Assembly: GCF_025642115.1 (NCBI RefSeq)
Contig: NZ_CP106753.1
Coordinates: forward strand, 2,131,501-2,195,500
From: Chitiniphilus purpureus
Lineage (GTDB): Bacteria > Pseudomonadota > Gammaproteobacteria > Burkholderiales > Chitinibacteraceae
DNA length: 64,000 nt
Direction of reading: 5' to 3'
Positions 44,862-54,630 of the stretch are shown here, in pieces; the stretch's first letter is position 1, and the number at the start of each line of letters is the position of its first letter. The notes below the pieces were generated by a model. That model searched no databases. It had not been told where the DNA came from and saw nothing but the letters and a program-made list of their open reading frames with translations. The position numbers and the translations under genes are program-made.

Positions 44862-45955
44862 GATGCTTCCCGGTAGCGGACGATCAGCGCGCTGCGCAAT
44901 CCGTCGTCGTTGGCCAGATGCAGCAGGCCCCGCTCACCCGGCCCCGAGCGCCGGGTCATGGCGTCGGCCAGCCAAGCCAGCGTCAGCACGCCGTTGGCCG
45001 CGCCGATCTCACCCACACTGCGCGCGAGCAACTCGTGCGGAAACTGTTCGACGCGGTGTTCCAGCGCGCGCCCGATCGCCAGTGATGCTTCCTTGAAGTA
45101 GGGGCTTTCGCCGCTCATGCCGCTGATCTGGAACGTCTGGTCCGCCACCTTGCAGCCGGCTGAGGCGGCAGCCTGGCGTATTGCCTGGACCAGCGCCTTG
45201 GCGCGGTTGGGCTGATCGCTTCCCCAGTGGGCCTCCTCCAGAGCCTCGCCCACCCCTTCGATCCAGACCCCGCGTCCTTGCGGATCGGCATCGCGGGTCA
45301 GCATGATGGCTGCGGCGCCTTCACCAGGGATGAAGCCGTCGCTGTTGTCGGCAGTCTTGATGCGCTCCGCCGCCAGATAGTGGTTGATCACCGGCGCGGA
45401 CAGAAAACTGTCGACCGCGACCACGATGCCGAAGGCACCGGCGGACCGCACCTGATGCAGATGTTCGCTGACCCGGCGCAATGCGGCAACCAGGCCCGCC
45501 TTGCCCAGCGCCAGTACCGTGGATTCCGGATGACAACGCAGACCCAGCGCGGCCTGCGCTTCGTCCAACGCCTGCGGCAACCAGTGGGCCCCGGCCCCGG
45601 GCCGCCCTGCCTCGGGCGCCAGCACCACGATCAGTGGCGTCTGTCCGGCCGCAAGCGGTTGCCTCGGCGCCAGGCATTCGGCCAGCACCCGTTCCAGCAT
45701 GTTGCGCCAGCGTGCCGCTCCCCAGATTTCCACGCCGTGCAGCGCGGCGCCGACGATAGGCTCGTGGCCCTCAGCCAGGAACGCCGTCTCGCGGAAATGG
45801 TTCATCCGGGCGTTGATTGCCGCGGTTGCCGCCGCTGCGGTATGACCTACCGGGCAGCAGATGCCGCGACCGGCAATCCGCAACGGCTTGAATGCCACCG
45901 TCGCCTCCGCTGCGGTTGACGTGTCCTGCAGCAACGATTTCCAGAAGCCGCTCAT
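44858..45955 (-). CDS. Ketoacyl-synthase-like (thiolase-fold) pseudoenzyme of the T6SS cluster
   Basis: A 365-residue thiolase-fold protein. The KAS core is recognisable in VLALGKAGLVAALRRVSEHL, AVDSFLSAPVINHYLAAERI, SDGFIPGEGAAAIMLTRDA and RSVGEIGAANGVLTLAWLAD. By eye, the nucleophile Cys of KAS enzymes is replaced by Gly, and both active-site His residues by Ser (in QISGMSGES) and Glu (in SVGEIGAANG). It is probably not a condensing enzyme. Proteins like this accompany DUF2169 and DUF4150 genes and may help load effectors. It overlaps both neighbours by four bases (ATGA), so the unit is tightly coupled. Confidence 0.8.
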   Translation of the reverse strand: MSGFWKSLLQDTSTAAEATVAFKPLRIAGRGICCPVGHTAAAATAAINARMNHFRETAFLAEGHEPIVGAALHGVEIWGAARWRNMLERVLAECLAPRQPLAAGQTPLIVVLAPEAGRPGAGAHWLPQALDEAQAALGLRCHPESTVLALGKAGLVAALRRVSEHLHQVRSAGAFGIVVAVDSFLSAPVINHYLAAERIKTADNSDGFIPGEGAAAIMLTRDADPQGRGVWIEGVGEALEEAHWGSDQPNRAKALVQAIRQAAASAGCKVADQTFQISGMSGESPYFKEASLAIGRALEHRVEQFPHELLARSVGEIGAANGVLTLAWLADAMTRRSGPGERGLLHLANDDGLRSALIVRYREAS

Positions 45956-47097
45956 GTCGGCAATGCTTCCTGTTCGGTTGGTGCAGAGGCCGGACCGCAA
46001 CCGGCGCAACCATCGCTGCCGAGCCCCAGCACCTTGTCGCGCCACCATTGGCTGTTCACCGGGCCCAGCGCCACGGTGTCGAATTCCTGGATGCGGCGGC
46101 GGATCGGTACGCTGGCGCGCCAGATGGCGCTGAAACGCGGGCCGTCCGGATCGTCCAGCTCGAAGTACAGCGTATCCACCACCGGCGAGGGCTCCTCGAC
46201 GCTATGGTCGGTTCGCAGCACGCGCAGTTTCAAGCCATCCAGCCGGGGCAGCATGAAACGCACGTCGTCGCGACCGGGCAGCATGTTGCGCAGCACCACC
46301 TGCTCGCCACCGTGCGGGTAATCCATCTGCTGATCGGGCGGCGCGCATTGGTTGAAGCGTTCGTCGAAATCCGCGGGCAACAGCGGGAACACTTCCTCCT
46401 GCCACTGGGCGTCGTACGTGCCGGCGTAGTCCCTGCGCGGCAGCCAGTGTCGGCCGACCGCCGAACAGGCGACGGGCTCGTAGGGGCCGCCCGGTTTGCG
46501 GATCGGTTGCTCCAGCGCTTCCAGGCTGGGCGCAGGGCTGCCTGCCAATTGCTTGAGCGTATGTTTGCCGGCCCAGCCGACCCCTATCGGATTGGTCAGC
46601 AGCGCCTCGGTCAGCAGCTGCTTCTTGTCGCCCTTGCCGGTTTCATATTCACGCGTACCGCCATAGGCAAGGCCATAGTGCAGCGGTTGGCTCGTGAACA
46701 GCCCTGGCTCGCTCAGGCCAAGCCGCCCCAGCCGTTTACGCCACGCGCGCGGTCCCAACACGCGGATGCCTTTCTTCAACGGTCCCACCTGCCATACCAC
46801 CGGTAGCTCACGTACCGGTTGGCCATCCGGGCTGTGTGCACTGGCGTTGAACAGGACATCGCAGCGGGGCTTGAAGCGGACAAAGTCACTGCCATACAGC
46901 ATCGCGCTGATGCCCGGTTCACCAATATGCAGATCAGTCGCCACCAGGGGCGACGGGGCCACCGGCTGCGGGCGTTGCCCGGGCAGCGGCACCCGCCAAG
47001 CCGCCTTGGCGATGATCACCAGCTGCTCCCGTCCTTGGCAATCGAGTGCGGTGAACGTGCCGGCCACTAGATGCCGGGTGCCAACGATCACATTCAT
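45952..47097 (-). CDS. DUF2169 family T6SS effector adaptor
   Basis: A 381-residue protein of the DUF2169 family, known as adaptors that help DUF4150/PAAR-like effectors onto VgrG. Family marks: VIIAKAAWRVPLPGQRPQPV near the start, DFVRFKPRCDVLFNASAHSP, LHYGLAYGGTREY, NPIGVGWAGKH and QWWRDKVLGLG at the end. The ATG at 47097 (MNVIVGTRHL) gives the family N-terminus. It lies between DUF6484 and the ketoacyl-synthase-like gene. Confidence 0.9.
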   Translation of the reverse strand: MNVIVGTRHLVAGTFTALDCQGREQLVIIAKAAWRVPLPGQRPQPVAPSPLVATDLHIGEPGISAMLYGSDFVRFKPRCDVLFNASAHSPDGQPVRELPVVWQVGPLKKGIRVLGPRAWRKRLGRLGLSEPGLFTSQPLHYGLAYGGTREYETGKGDKKQLLTEALLTNPIGVGWAGKHTLKQLAGSPAPSLEALEQPIRKPGGPYEPVACSAVGRHWLPRRDYAGTYDAQWQEEVFPLLPADFDERFNQCAPPDQQMDYPHGGEQVVLRNMLPGRDDVRFMLPRLDGLKLRVLRTDHSVEEPSPVVDTLYFELDDPDGPRFSAIWRASVPIRRRIQEFDTVALGPVNSQWWRDKVLGLGSDGCAGCGPASAPTEQEALPT

Positions 47098-47193
47098 GAC
47101 GACATCCCGCGCAGAAGCGCTCCCTTCAGGTCTGACGGCAGGCGACACCGGGAGCAAATGCGAAAACGGAGGGAAAACACGGCTGCCGCGCGC

Positions 47194-47733
47194 TCAGTTG
47201 AGGTTGACCGAGCCGCCCAGGATGCGCTGCGTGGCGCTGGCGTGGCTGGTGATGTAGGTGCCGCGCAGGGTGATGCGCCCGTCGGCGGTCATCACGATGG
47301 CCGCCTCGCCGCAACGCAGTTCGATTTCGTGGGCAGCATGCAGCGCGATATGTTCGCCATCGACCCATACATTGAGCTGATCCGGGGCCGGGGCCACGGA
47401 CGCCGATGACGGTGCGGGCTGTGCGCCCAGCATCAGGCCCAGCACGATGGGGCGGTGCGGATCGCTGCCTTCGAATCCCAGCGCCAGCTCGCGGCCGATC
47501 TGTTCCCCGGTCAGAACAACCATGCTGCGGGCGCTGACCGAGGTCAGGCGCAATGCGGGCACGTGCACCAGCGGCAGCCCGGCGGCGTCGAAGCCGGCCA
47601 GTTGCCCGACTGCGATACCGGTGGCCATGGGTGGCAGCGTGGCGGTCTGCTCGAGCACCGAATCGAGCAGGTTGTCGGTTACGGCATCCGTGTCCGGCTG
47701 AGGGGTGGCGGCGTTCCCGGCAGGCGCATTCAT
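47194..47733 (-). CDS. DUF6484 domain protein of the VgrG operon
   Basis: A 179-residue protein that starts three bases after the vgrG stop codon. It contains the DUF6484 segment (VGQLAGFDAAGLPLVHVPAL, IGRELALGFEGSDPHRPIVLG) and a C-terminal beta-rich stretch (LNVWVDGEHIALHAAHEI, ELRCGEAAIVMTADGRITLR) that resembles the repeating tail of VgrG spikes. Members always follow vgrG and are thought to act in spike assembly or effector attachment. Confidence 0.85.
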   Translation of the reverse strand: MNAPAGNAATPQPDTDAVTDNLLDSVLEQTATLPPMATGIAVGQLAGFDAAGLPLVHVPALRLTSVSARSMVVLTGEQIGRELALGFEGSDPHRPIVLGLMLGAQPAPSSASVAPAPDQLNVWVDGEHIALHAAHEIELRCGEAAIVMTADGRITLRGTYITSHASATQRILGGSVNLN

Positions 47734-47736
47734 CGT

Positions 47737-49989
47737 TCAGTTCTCCAGGATCTTCTTGGCCTTGAGGGTGATATTGCCGTCGGCCTTCAGGATCTGGTCG
47801 TCGCTGGTGCCCAGTGTGAAGGTATGGCCATTGAGGATGATGGTGCCGTCGGACTTCATCGTGAAGCTCGACTTGCCCACCTTGACGGTGAATTCATCGC
47901 CGGCGTGGATGGTGAAGCTCTTGCCGACCACCACGTGCTTGCTCAGTCCGACCTCTTCGGCCTGGACCAGCGCCACGGTGGTGTTCATCGCTGCGCCCAC
48001 CGATATCTGATACGCACCGCCAACGGTCAGCGCCTTGGCCAGGCCGATGGTCTCGGCCTTGGCCATGGCGACCGTCTCGGTCTTGTTGCCGCCGATGGTC
48101 ACCGAACGGTTGCTGCCGATGCTGATCGTCTCGTTCGCTCCCACGTTCTCCGTGCGGTTGGCGCCGATCGTGATCGTCTCGTTCTGACCCACGTCTTCGG
48201 TGCGGTTCTGCCCGATGCTGATCGTCTCGTTCACATCCACCCGCTCGGTACGGTTGTTGTGGACGGTGATGGTCTCGTTGTTGTCCACCGTTTCGGTGCG
48301 GTCGTGCTTGACGTGGACGGTTTCGTCGTTGTCCACGGTCTTCTTGCGATCGTGTCCCACCCAATGGCTTTCGTCGTTCTCCACCTCAATGCGCTGGTCC
48401 TTCTCGGCGTGCAGCCACAGCTCTTCCTGGCCTGCCTTGTCCTCGAAGCGGATCGCGTTGGCGTTGTCGTAGCCGCCGCCCGGGCTGGAGCGGCTGTAGA
48501 AGCCTGACTGGGTCTTGCTGGCCGGCAGGCCCCACGGCGGCATGGTCGCCGCGTTGGGTACCATGCCGGTGATCAGCGGCCGGTCCGGATTGCCATCCAG
48601 GAACTGCACGATGACCTCGCTGCCGATACGCGGAATCGAGACGCTGCCGAAGTTGGCACCGCTCCAGCTGGTCGCCACCCGCACCCAGGCCGATGATTTC
48701 TCGTCATAGCCGCCCTCGCGGTCCCAGTGGAACTGCACCCGCACGCGGCCGTACTCGTCGCAGTGGATCTCCTCGCCAGGCGGGCCGACCACGATGGCGG
48801 TCTGCAGCCCGTCGATGCGCGGGGCGGCACTGTTCAGGCCGCGGCCCGGGCGCCAGGGCACGACCTTGCGCTGGCAGACGAAGCGGTTGCGGTACTGCGC
48901 CGCGGTATCGCCTGCCATCAGATAGTTGTTGTTGGCGCTGTGCTCCGCCTCGACGATCAGGAACTCGCGGTCCGGCTGGTCCTGCCCCAGTCCGGCGGCA
49001 TCGTACTCACCGCCCAGCACGAAGCTGCGCCCGACCTGCACGCGGCGGGCATCGCCGCGGCCTTCGAAACGCTTGGCGGCCGCCTCGATCTCCTCCATCC
49101 GTCGGCGGACCTGCGCCTCGCCGCCCGCCAGGTCGGCAAAACCGTAGGCGCCGGCGTATTCGTAGACCTCGAACTCAGGCACGTCGCCCTGTCGGTTGAG
49201 CGTGGTGTCGAGCGCCTGCTGCGGCTTGGGGTTCTTGAAATCGAAACTCACGCTTGCGACCTTGCCCGGCACCACCTGCCGCATTTGGGCGAATTCGCTG
49301 ACGCCGTCGCGGTCCAGCCCCAGCGTTTCGTCGTGCCAGTTCAGTACGGGGTCGGCACCGTCCACCGGGGCCGCCAGCGTCGAGTCGTCGGCCAGGATCA
49401 GCCGGTGGCCGTCGGCGGCGTGCTCGTACCAGTAATGCCAGCCCAGCGTTTCCCAACGGCGGTGCAGGTAGTTGTAGTCGGTCTCGTCGAACTGGCAGGC
49501 GTCGGTCATCGCCGGGTCAGGGCCGCCGACCCGGCTTTCCCAGTCGCGCCAGGCCGGGTAGTCGGTGAAGATCGCCTCGGTCTGCTCGCGCACCGTCTGG
49601 CCGTGGAACAGATAGCTGTCACGGCGCAGGCGCAGGAAGGCGAGCCAGGGCTGCAGCACTGCCTCGTAACAGGCATAGCCGCCTTCATTGCGCAGGTAGG
49701 AGAACTGGAATACGTAGCCGTTGAAGTAGCGCACCGAGCCGTCGTCGCGCACCAGCTCCAGCGTGACCATCCGGCCCATCATGGCCTTGAGCGGAATCGC
49801 CGGATCGTCCGAGAGCAGTTGCACCACGTAGCGGAAATCGCGCGACAGGCCCTCGAACGCCTCGAGCCGGTTCGGGATGAGGGGGGCGGCCGGGCCGTCT
49901 TCTTTCGGAAAACGCAGGGTCAGCAGGCGGTGATGCTGCGCTTGGCGCAGCCCCTGTATCAATTGCGAGGCATTGAGAGCATCAAACAT
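47737..49989 (-). CDS. vgrG: T6SS spike protein VgrG (VgrG/TssI)
   Basis: A 750-residue spike protein. Residues 1-370 are the gp27-like hub (FDALNASQLIQGLRQAQHHR, DACQFDETDYNYLHRRWETL, FLIVEAEHSANNNYLM). Residues about 370-490 are the gp5 OB-fold (EIHCDEYGRVRVQFHWDREG, SAWVRVATSWSGANFGSVSI, PRIGSEVIVQFLDGNPDRP). The tail has a run of short beta repeats of the form NETIxIGxNRTExVG (about 570-640), building the needle. The ATG at 49989 was chosen because the family N-terminus begins there. It heads the minus-strand cargo operon; no tss core genes lie in the window. Confidence 0.95.
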   Translation of the reverse strand: MFDALNASQLIQGLRQAQHHRLLTLRFPKEDGPAAPLIPNRLEAFEGLSRDFRYVVQLLSDDPAIPLKAMMGRMVTLELVRDDGSVRYFNGYVFQFSYLRNEGGYACYEAVLQPWLAFLRLRRDSYLFHGQTVREQTEAIFTDYPAWRDWESRVGGPDPAMTDACQFDETDYNYLHRRWETLGWHYWYEHAADGHRLILADDSTLAAPVDGADPVLNWHDETLGLDRDGVSEFAQMRQVVPGKVASVSFDFKNPKPQQALDTTLNRQGDVPEFEVYEYAGAYGFADLAGGEAQVRRRMEEIEAAAKRFEGRGDARRVQVGRSFVLGGEYDAAGLGQDQPDREFLIVEAEHSANNNYLMAGDTAAQYRNRFVCQRKVVPWRPGRGLNSAAPRIDGLQTAIVVGPPGEEIHCDEYGRVRVQFHWDREGGYDEKSSAWVRVATSWSGANFGSVSIPRIGSEVIVQFLDGNPDRPLITGMVPNAATMPPWGLPASKTQSGFYSRSSPGGGYDNANAIRFEDKAGQEELWLHAEKDQRIEVENDESHWVGHDRKKTVDNDETVHVKHDRTETVDNNETITVHNNRTERVDVNETISIGQNRTEDVGQNETITIGANRTENVGANETISIGSNRSVTIGGNKTETVAMAKAETIGLAKALTVGGAYQISVGAAMNTTVALVQAEEVGLSKHVVVGKSFTIHAGDEFTVKVGKSSFTMKSDGTIILNGHTFTLGTSDDQILKADGNITLKAKKILEN

Positions 49990-50626
49990 CGGGTGCAGTC
50001 CTACGCATCTAGCAGGCAGCGAACATCGGTGCGGAACAACAGTACTGGCGCAGCCGGCGCTGTTGCGCCTGTCACAGTTGTGTTGATGACAGATTCTGTC
50101 AGTGTTGACGAGACTAACATTGCTTGCCGGATCCAGGTTCGTCCCGCCGTGTGGGCGGGCTCCGGCGGCGCGGATGGTCCGATCAACGGTGGCCGACCGG
50201 ATAGGGCGGGCAACGCAGCAATTGCATTGGCAAAACGTCGACCTGCGCATCCGCGTGACGCTGTCTACAGTGATCGCACAAGGCGTGGCGCGGCATCGGG
50301 TGACAGTGGCTGCCATGCGGTCATCGGGCCTATCCGGCCTGCTGCGCGGAGCAGTGCTGGCCTGTGTGGCAACAGAGCTGTGCCTAGTGGATTTTTATGG
50401 TCGGATGCCATAATTTTGTAAGAAACAAGCAAGTTTTTCGGTCGTTGTCAAATCGTCATTGCGCATCCAGCCGAAAATCTTTGCATATACGCTGTCAGGA
50501 AAGCTACCAAATATCGCCACAGGGGAATTGATTCGGCATAAACCGTCGTATGCGGGTTGCGATTTGCCCGGCGTCGTGGTTGGATGCGCGCTCGGGTGAT
50601 TGCCCGCGTTCCAAAGGAGATAGATT
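49990..50626. other. 637-bp intergenic region between divergent vgrG and HU genes
   Basis: No gene supported. 50400-50580 is A/T-richer than the rest and probably holds the promoter of the HU gene. Near 50075-50110 TGTCA/TGACA half-sites recur (CTGTCACAG, GATGACAGA, CTGTCAGTG) upstream of vgrG and may be a regulator's binding region, but no consensus can be fixed. Confidence 0.4.
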
Positions 50627-50908
50627 GTGCGCACCAAAAAAGAACTGATCGATACGCTCGCCGAGCGGACCGGGCAATCCAAGGCTGCTGTCGAGGCACT
50701 GGTCGACGCACTGGGTGAAGCGACCCAGGCGGCCCTGAGCAAGGGTGAGGAAGTGGTTCTGCCGGGTCTGGGCAAGCTGGCGGTGAAGGCACGCGCGGCG
50801 AAGTCGGGTCGCAATCCCAAGACCGGCGAGACCATCACCATCGCGGCACGCAATGTGCCCGCCTTCAGCGCCGCCAAGGTGCTCAAGGACGCGGTTGCCG
50901 GTCAGTAA
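50627..50908 (+). CDS. HU family DNA-binding protein
   Basis: A 93-residue nucleoid protein of the HU/IHF fold. Typical parts: TKKELIDTLAERTGQSKAAV, the hinge VVLPGLGKLAVKARAAKSGR, NPKTGETITIAARNVPAFSA and the end AAKVLKDAV. It starts with GTG at 50627, preceded by AAAGGAGA at a correct distance. It stands alone. A 9-bp inverted repeat (GCCACGGGA/TCCCGTGGC, 50939-50969, 13-base loop, no T-tract) lies downstream and could be a weak terminator. The remaining gap to 51406 shows no gene. Confidence 0.95.
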   Translation: MRTKKELIDTLAERTGQSKAAVEALVDALGEATQAALSKGEEVVLPGLGKLAVKARAAKSGRNPKTGETITIAARNVPAFSAAKVLKDAVAGQ

Positions 50909-51406
50909 CCGACAGGTCTGACCTCAAGCGATCGACAGGCCACGGGACGGGGCGGGCCTTTCCCGTGGCGATCCGCCCATGTGACGTGCCCGCGTTGTCC
51001 CCAAGCCCTTCCTGCCGTTCCTGTCGCACCCACCTCGCGCACCCCACCGCGCACCGCTGTGCGGGCAAGGTCTGGCCTCGCTTACAGCGCGCCGCCTGCC
51101 ACCACCCGTTTCCCTGATCGATCCCGTCTCTTGTCAGTGCCGATTGCTGCGCTCACAGGTTTTTGCGTTGGTGCAAACCAGCCCACCATGCGTTTGGCCG
51201 GGGTTGTCCAAACCAGCTTGCCGCAGCCGGCGGTGCCTGACCGAAGCGCAGCGTTTACTTGTTTTTACGCATGGCAAAGCGTGTGCTGCCCCACTATTCT
51301 CACCTTCTGGAAGCAGGCCCTGCGGGTGTAGCGGGTTGTTTCCTGTCATCGAAGGCGAAGCCCGGCGTGGGTTGCGCCGCCTTCTCCACCTTGCCGGAGT
51401 TTTGCA

Positions 51407-53026
51407 ATGACATTGCGACAAAAAGCATGGGGCCTGACCGCCATGGTGCTGTTCTTTCTGCTGGCCATGATGATGCTTGGCCTGTACATGCTGCGCGAGG
51501 CAAGTGACGAGGACAATCGCGCACGCATCAAGCAGTTGATGAAGAGCACCTACAACACCATCGTGCAGCTGGAGAACCTTGCGGCCAGCGGCAAGATGAG
51601 CGAGGCCGAGGCCAAGGCGGTCGCGACCCAGTTGCTGCGGGAGAACAAGTACCACGAATCGGAATACGTCTACGTGGTGGACGACAAATTCCTGTTCGTG
51701 GCGGCACCGCTCGATCCGCAATTGCACGGGACCAGCTTCAACGACTTCAAGGACGCCAGCGGCAACAGCGTGGGCGCGATCGCCAAGGCGGCGCTGGACA
51801 AATCCGGCGGTGCCATGACCGAGTACTGGTGGAATTCGGAACGTGATGGCGAGGTGGTCGACCTGCTGTCCGTGGCCGAGCGCACGCCGCGCTGGAAATG
51901 GGTGGTCGGCAGCGGCATCAGTTTTGCCGAGGCTGATGCGCGCTTCTGGGACAACGCATTCTGGGAGGTCATCATCTGCCTGGTGCTGTCCGCCATTGTC
52001 GGTGCGCTGCTGGTGATGTCGGTGCGCGGCCTGGTCAACGCGCTTGGCGGCGAGCCACAGGACGTGGTGCGGCTGGTGGCACAGATGGCGGACGGCGATC
52101 TCACCAACACGCGCCAGATGCGGACGAGCCCGCCGGGCAGCATCCTGGCTGCCGTGCTGCGGATGCAGGAGTCGTTGCGCGCGGTGCTGAGCGAGATCCA
52201 GCGCGATGCCCATCAGCTGGAGGAGCATGCCGGCCTGATCGCCACGGCGAGCAAGGAAATCTCGGTCGCCGCCAATCGCCAGACCGATTCCACGGCCTCG
52301 ATGGCGGCGGCGATGCAGCAGCTCACCGCCAGCATCAACCATATCTCGGACAACACCGCCAATACCGAGCAGGCTTCGAAGGCCGCGACCGAACTGGCGT
52401 TCGACGGCGTTAACCAGGTCAACCAGGCATCGGCGGCGATGGAGCATATCGCCAACAGCGTGTCGCGGGCCTCGGGCCAGATCCGGCAACTGGATGACAA
52501 GGCGCGCGAGATCGCCAGCATCGCCGCAGTGATCAGCGAGATTGCAGGCCAGACCAATCTGCTGGCGCTCAATGCCGCGATCGAGGCGGCCCGGGCCGGC
52601 GAGCAGGGCCGCGGCTTCGCTGTCGTGGCCGACGAGGTGCGCAAGCTGGCCGAGCGTACCAGCAGCGCCACCGTGGATATCACCAATATGCTGGCGTCGG
52701 TGCAGGCCGAGACGGATTCGGTAGTGGCAGTGATGGACGAAGCGCTGCCGCAGGTGGAGAGCGGCGCCCAGATGGCCAAGAACGTGACCGCCTCGCTCGA
52801 ACGGATCCATGGCGGCGCCGAAGGCACGCTGTCGCGATTGCGCGAGATGTCCACCGCCACACGCGAACAAAGCCAGGCCAGCAACAGCATCTCGGGCCGT
52901 GTCGAGGATATTTCACAGATGGTCGAGGAGACCACCGCATCGATCCGCAATGCGGCCCATACCGCGGGCGAGATCGAACAGATCGCGCAGAACCTGAACC
53001 GGATGGTGCAGCGCTTCCGTATCTGA
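51407..53026 (+). CDS. Methyl-accepting chemotaxis protein with sCache sensor
   Basis: A 539-residue chemoreceptor. TM1 ([20 protein letters not shown]), a small periplasmic Cache sensor (about 35-185; [36 protein letters not shown]) and TM2 ([19 protein letters not shown]) are followed by a HAMP-like segment and the signalling hairpin with tip [20 protein letters not shown]. There is no C-terminal CheR-binding pentapeptide. It stands alone. The ATG at 51407 is preceded only by a weak GGAG. Ligands of sCache_2 receptors are often small carboxylates, but none can be predicted here. Confidence 0.93.
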   Translation: MTLRQKAWGLTAMVLFFLLAMMMLGLYMLREASDEDNRARIKQLMKSTYNTIVQLENLAASGKMSEAEAKAVATQLLRENKYHESEYVYVVDDKFLFVAAPLDPQLHGTSFNDFKDASGNSVGAIAKAALDKSGGAMTEYWWNSERDGEVVDLLSVAERTPRWKWVVGSGISFAEADARFWDNAFWEVIICLVLSAIVGALLVMSVRGLVNALGGEPQDVVRLVAQMADGDLTNTRQMRTSPPGSILAAVLRMQESLRAVLSEIQRDAHQLEEHAGLIATASKEISVAANRQTDSTASMAAAMQQLTASINHISDNTANTEQASKAATELAFDGVNQVNQASAAMEHIANSVSRASGQIRQLDDKAREIASIAAVISEIAGQTNLLALNAAIEAARAGEQGRGFAVVADEVRKLAERTSSATVDITNMLASVQAETDSVVAVMDEALPQVESGAQMAKNVTASLERIHGGAEGTLSRLREMSTATREQSQASNSISGRVEDISQMVEETTASIRNAAHTAGEIEQIAQNLNRMVQRFRI

Positions 53027-53278
53027 GCGCATTGCTTGCACAACGGGATGTGACCGGGCGACGCGGGCGCGACTGATGAGTCCACCCACGGTCTTGGCGC
53101 ATCGGCGCGCCACGACCGTGGGCAGTGCTTGGTGCTGCAAACAGGATCCGTCTGGCTGCATTGCGCTCACCTGCCGCACCACCCGTACTGCCGGGGCCGA
53201 AGCAGGCCCGATCCATCGCAGTTGGGGACATTGCGTGCAGCGTGCCAGCAGGACGGCTCTTGGATGGGTTCGCCGCGC

Positions 53279-53776
53279 TCAGCGCAGGATGGGCTGGTTG
53301 GGCAACTCATTCGTATCATCGGCGCCGGGGGTCTGGGGATAGTGCTGCGCAAGCAACAGGCCCAGCGCCTCCAGTGCAATGCCCAGCCCTTGTACCTGGT
53401 GCCCGGCGGCCAGATCGCCGATCAGCTGGGCGCAGATCGCCTGCCACTGCGCCTGCGGCACCGCATGTGCAATGCCGCGGTCGGCCACCAGTTCCACCCG
53501 CCGTTCGGCCAGCAGCAGGTAGACCAGCACCCCGGTGTTGTGCTCGGTGTCCCACATGCGCAGGTCGGAAAACCATTGCACCGCGCGCTCGCGCACCGGC
53601 AGGTCCCGCCACAGATCGCGCAACGGCAGCCGCGCCTCGACCACGATGCGCAGCTCGCCCTGGTGCCCATGCTCGGCCTGCGCGATCACCGCCTCCAGCC
53701 TTTCCATCGCCGTGCGGTCGAAATGGCGCCACGCGCCGATCGGCTTGAGGTGCTGCCATATTCGTTGCCAACGCAT
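53279..53776 (-). CDS. TPM domain protein
   Basis: A 165-residue protein with a TPM domain (MERLEAVIAQAEHGHQGELR, TEHNTGVLVYLLLAERRVEL, VADRGIAHAV). There is no signal peptide or obvious membrane helix, in contrast to the other TPM protein upstream. Its ATG at 53776 overlaps the stop codon of that gene. Third gene of the lemA-TPM-TPM operon. Function unknown. Confidence 0.87.
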   Translation of the reverse strand: MRWQRIWQHLKPIGAWRHFDRTAMERLEAVIAQAEHGHQGELRIVVEARLPLRDLWRDLPVRERAVQWFSDLRMWDTEHNTGVLVYLLLAERRVELVADRGIAHAVPQAQWQAICAQLIGDLAAGHQVQGLGIALEALGLLLAQHYPQTPGADDTNELPNQPILR

Positions 53777-54630
53777 CACCAGCCTCCCGAGGCACCACCG
53801 CCCCCGAATCCACCCCCGCCTCCGGAAAAACCGCCCCCACCGCCGCTGCCCCCACCCACCCGATAGCCGCCGCCGGAATGGCTGAGCGCAACGCCGGCCA
53901 GATCCCAGAACAGGCGCGAGCGCACGATCGCCAGCAACACCAGCATGCCCAGTGCCACCAGTGCCGCGGTCACAAGGCCGTAGCCACTGCCCAGCGCCGC
54001 GACCGTGCTCACCCCGGCTGCACCGGCACTGCCGATCCAGTTGCCGGCCACCTTGCTCAGGATCAGCCCTCCGAACAGGATGGCGGCCAGCACGATCAGT
54101 GGCGGGAACGCGTCGTTGCCGCCCGTGTCTTCGGCTTGCGGTGCCGGCAAGGCCTCGCCGCCGATGATCAGCGCGATGCGTTCGGTACCCGCCTGGATGC
54201 CGCCGGCGAAGTCGCCGTGCCGGAACGCCGGCAGTATGGTCTCGCGGATGATGCGGCTGGCCGTGGCATCGGTGAGCGCGCCCTCCAGCCCGTATCCCAC
54301 CTCGATGCGCACGCGCCTATCGTTCTTGGCCACCAGCAGCAGCACGCCGTCGTCGACGCCCTTGCGTCCCAGCCGCCATTGCTCGGCCACACGGATCGCG
54401 TACTGCTCGATGGTCTCGGGCTGCGTGCTGGGCACGAGCAGGATGGCCAGCTGGCTGCCGTGCCCGCGTTCCAGCCCGGCCAGCCGCGCGTCGAGCGCTG
54501 CCTGCTGTTCGGTGCTCAAGGTGCCGGTCAGATCGGTCACCCGCGCCGTAAGGCGGGGCACCGGTACCTCGGCCCGGGCGAACGGCAGCAGCCCCAGCAG
54601 CAGGCAGGCGATGACGGCGAGGCGCATCAT
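53776..54630 (-). CDS. TPM domain membrane protein (YgcG-like)
   Basis: A 284-residue exported protein with a signal peptide (RLAVIACLLLGLLPFARA), a periplasmic TPM domain (VTDLTGTLSTEQQAALDARL, DGVLLLVAKNDRRVRIEVG, YGLEGALTDATASRIIRE), two or three hydrophobic segments (FPPLIVLAAILFGGLILSK; LVTAALVALGMLVLLAIV) and a C-terminal glycine-rich tail (GGGSGGGGGFSGGGG). This is the standard form of YgcG/TPM proteins that sit next to lemA. It overlaps the lemA stop codon by four bases (54627-54630). Confidence 0.9.
   Translation of the reverse strand: MMRLAVIACLLLGLLPFARAEVPVPRLTARVTDLTGTLSTEQQAALDARLAGLERGHGSQLAILLVPSTQPETIEQYAIRVAEQWRLGRKGVDDGVLLLVAKNDRRVRIEVGYGLEGALTDATASRIIRETILPAFRHGDFAGGIQAGTERIALIIGGEALPAPQAEDTGGNDAFPPLIVLAAILFGGLILSKVAGNWIGSAGAAGVSTVAALGSGYGLVTAALVALGMLVLLAIVRSRLFWDLAGVALSHSGGGYRVGGGSGGGGGFSGGGGGFGGGGASGGW

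Noticed and set aside
50939..50969. Inverted repeat after the HU gene as a strong terminator
   Set aside because: The stem is perfect but the loop is 13 bases and no T-tract follows; noted only as a possible weak terminator.
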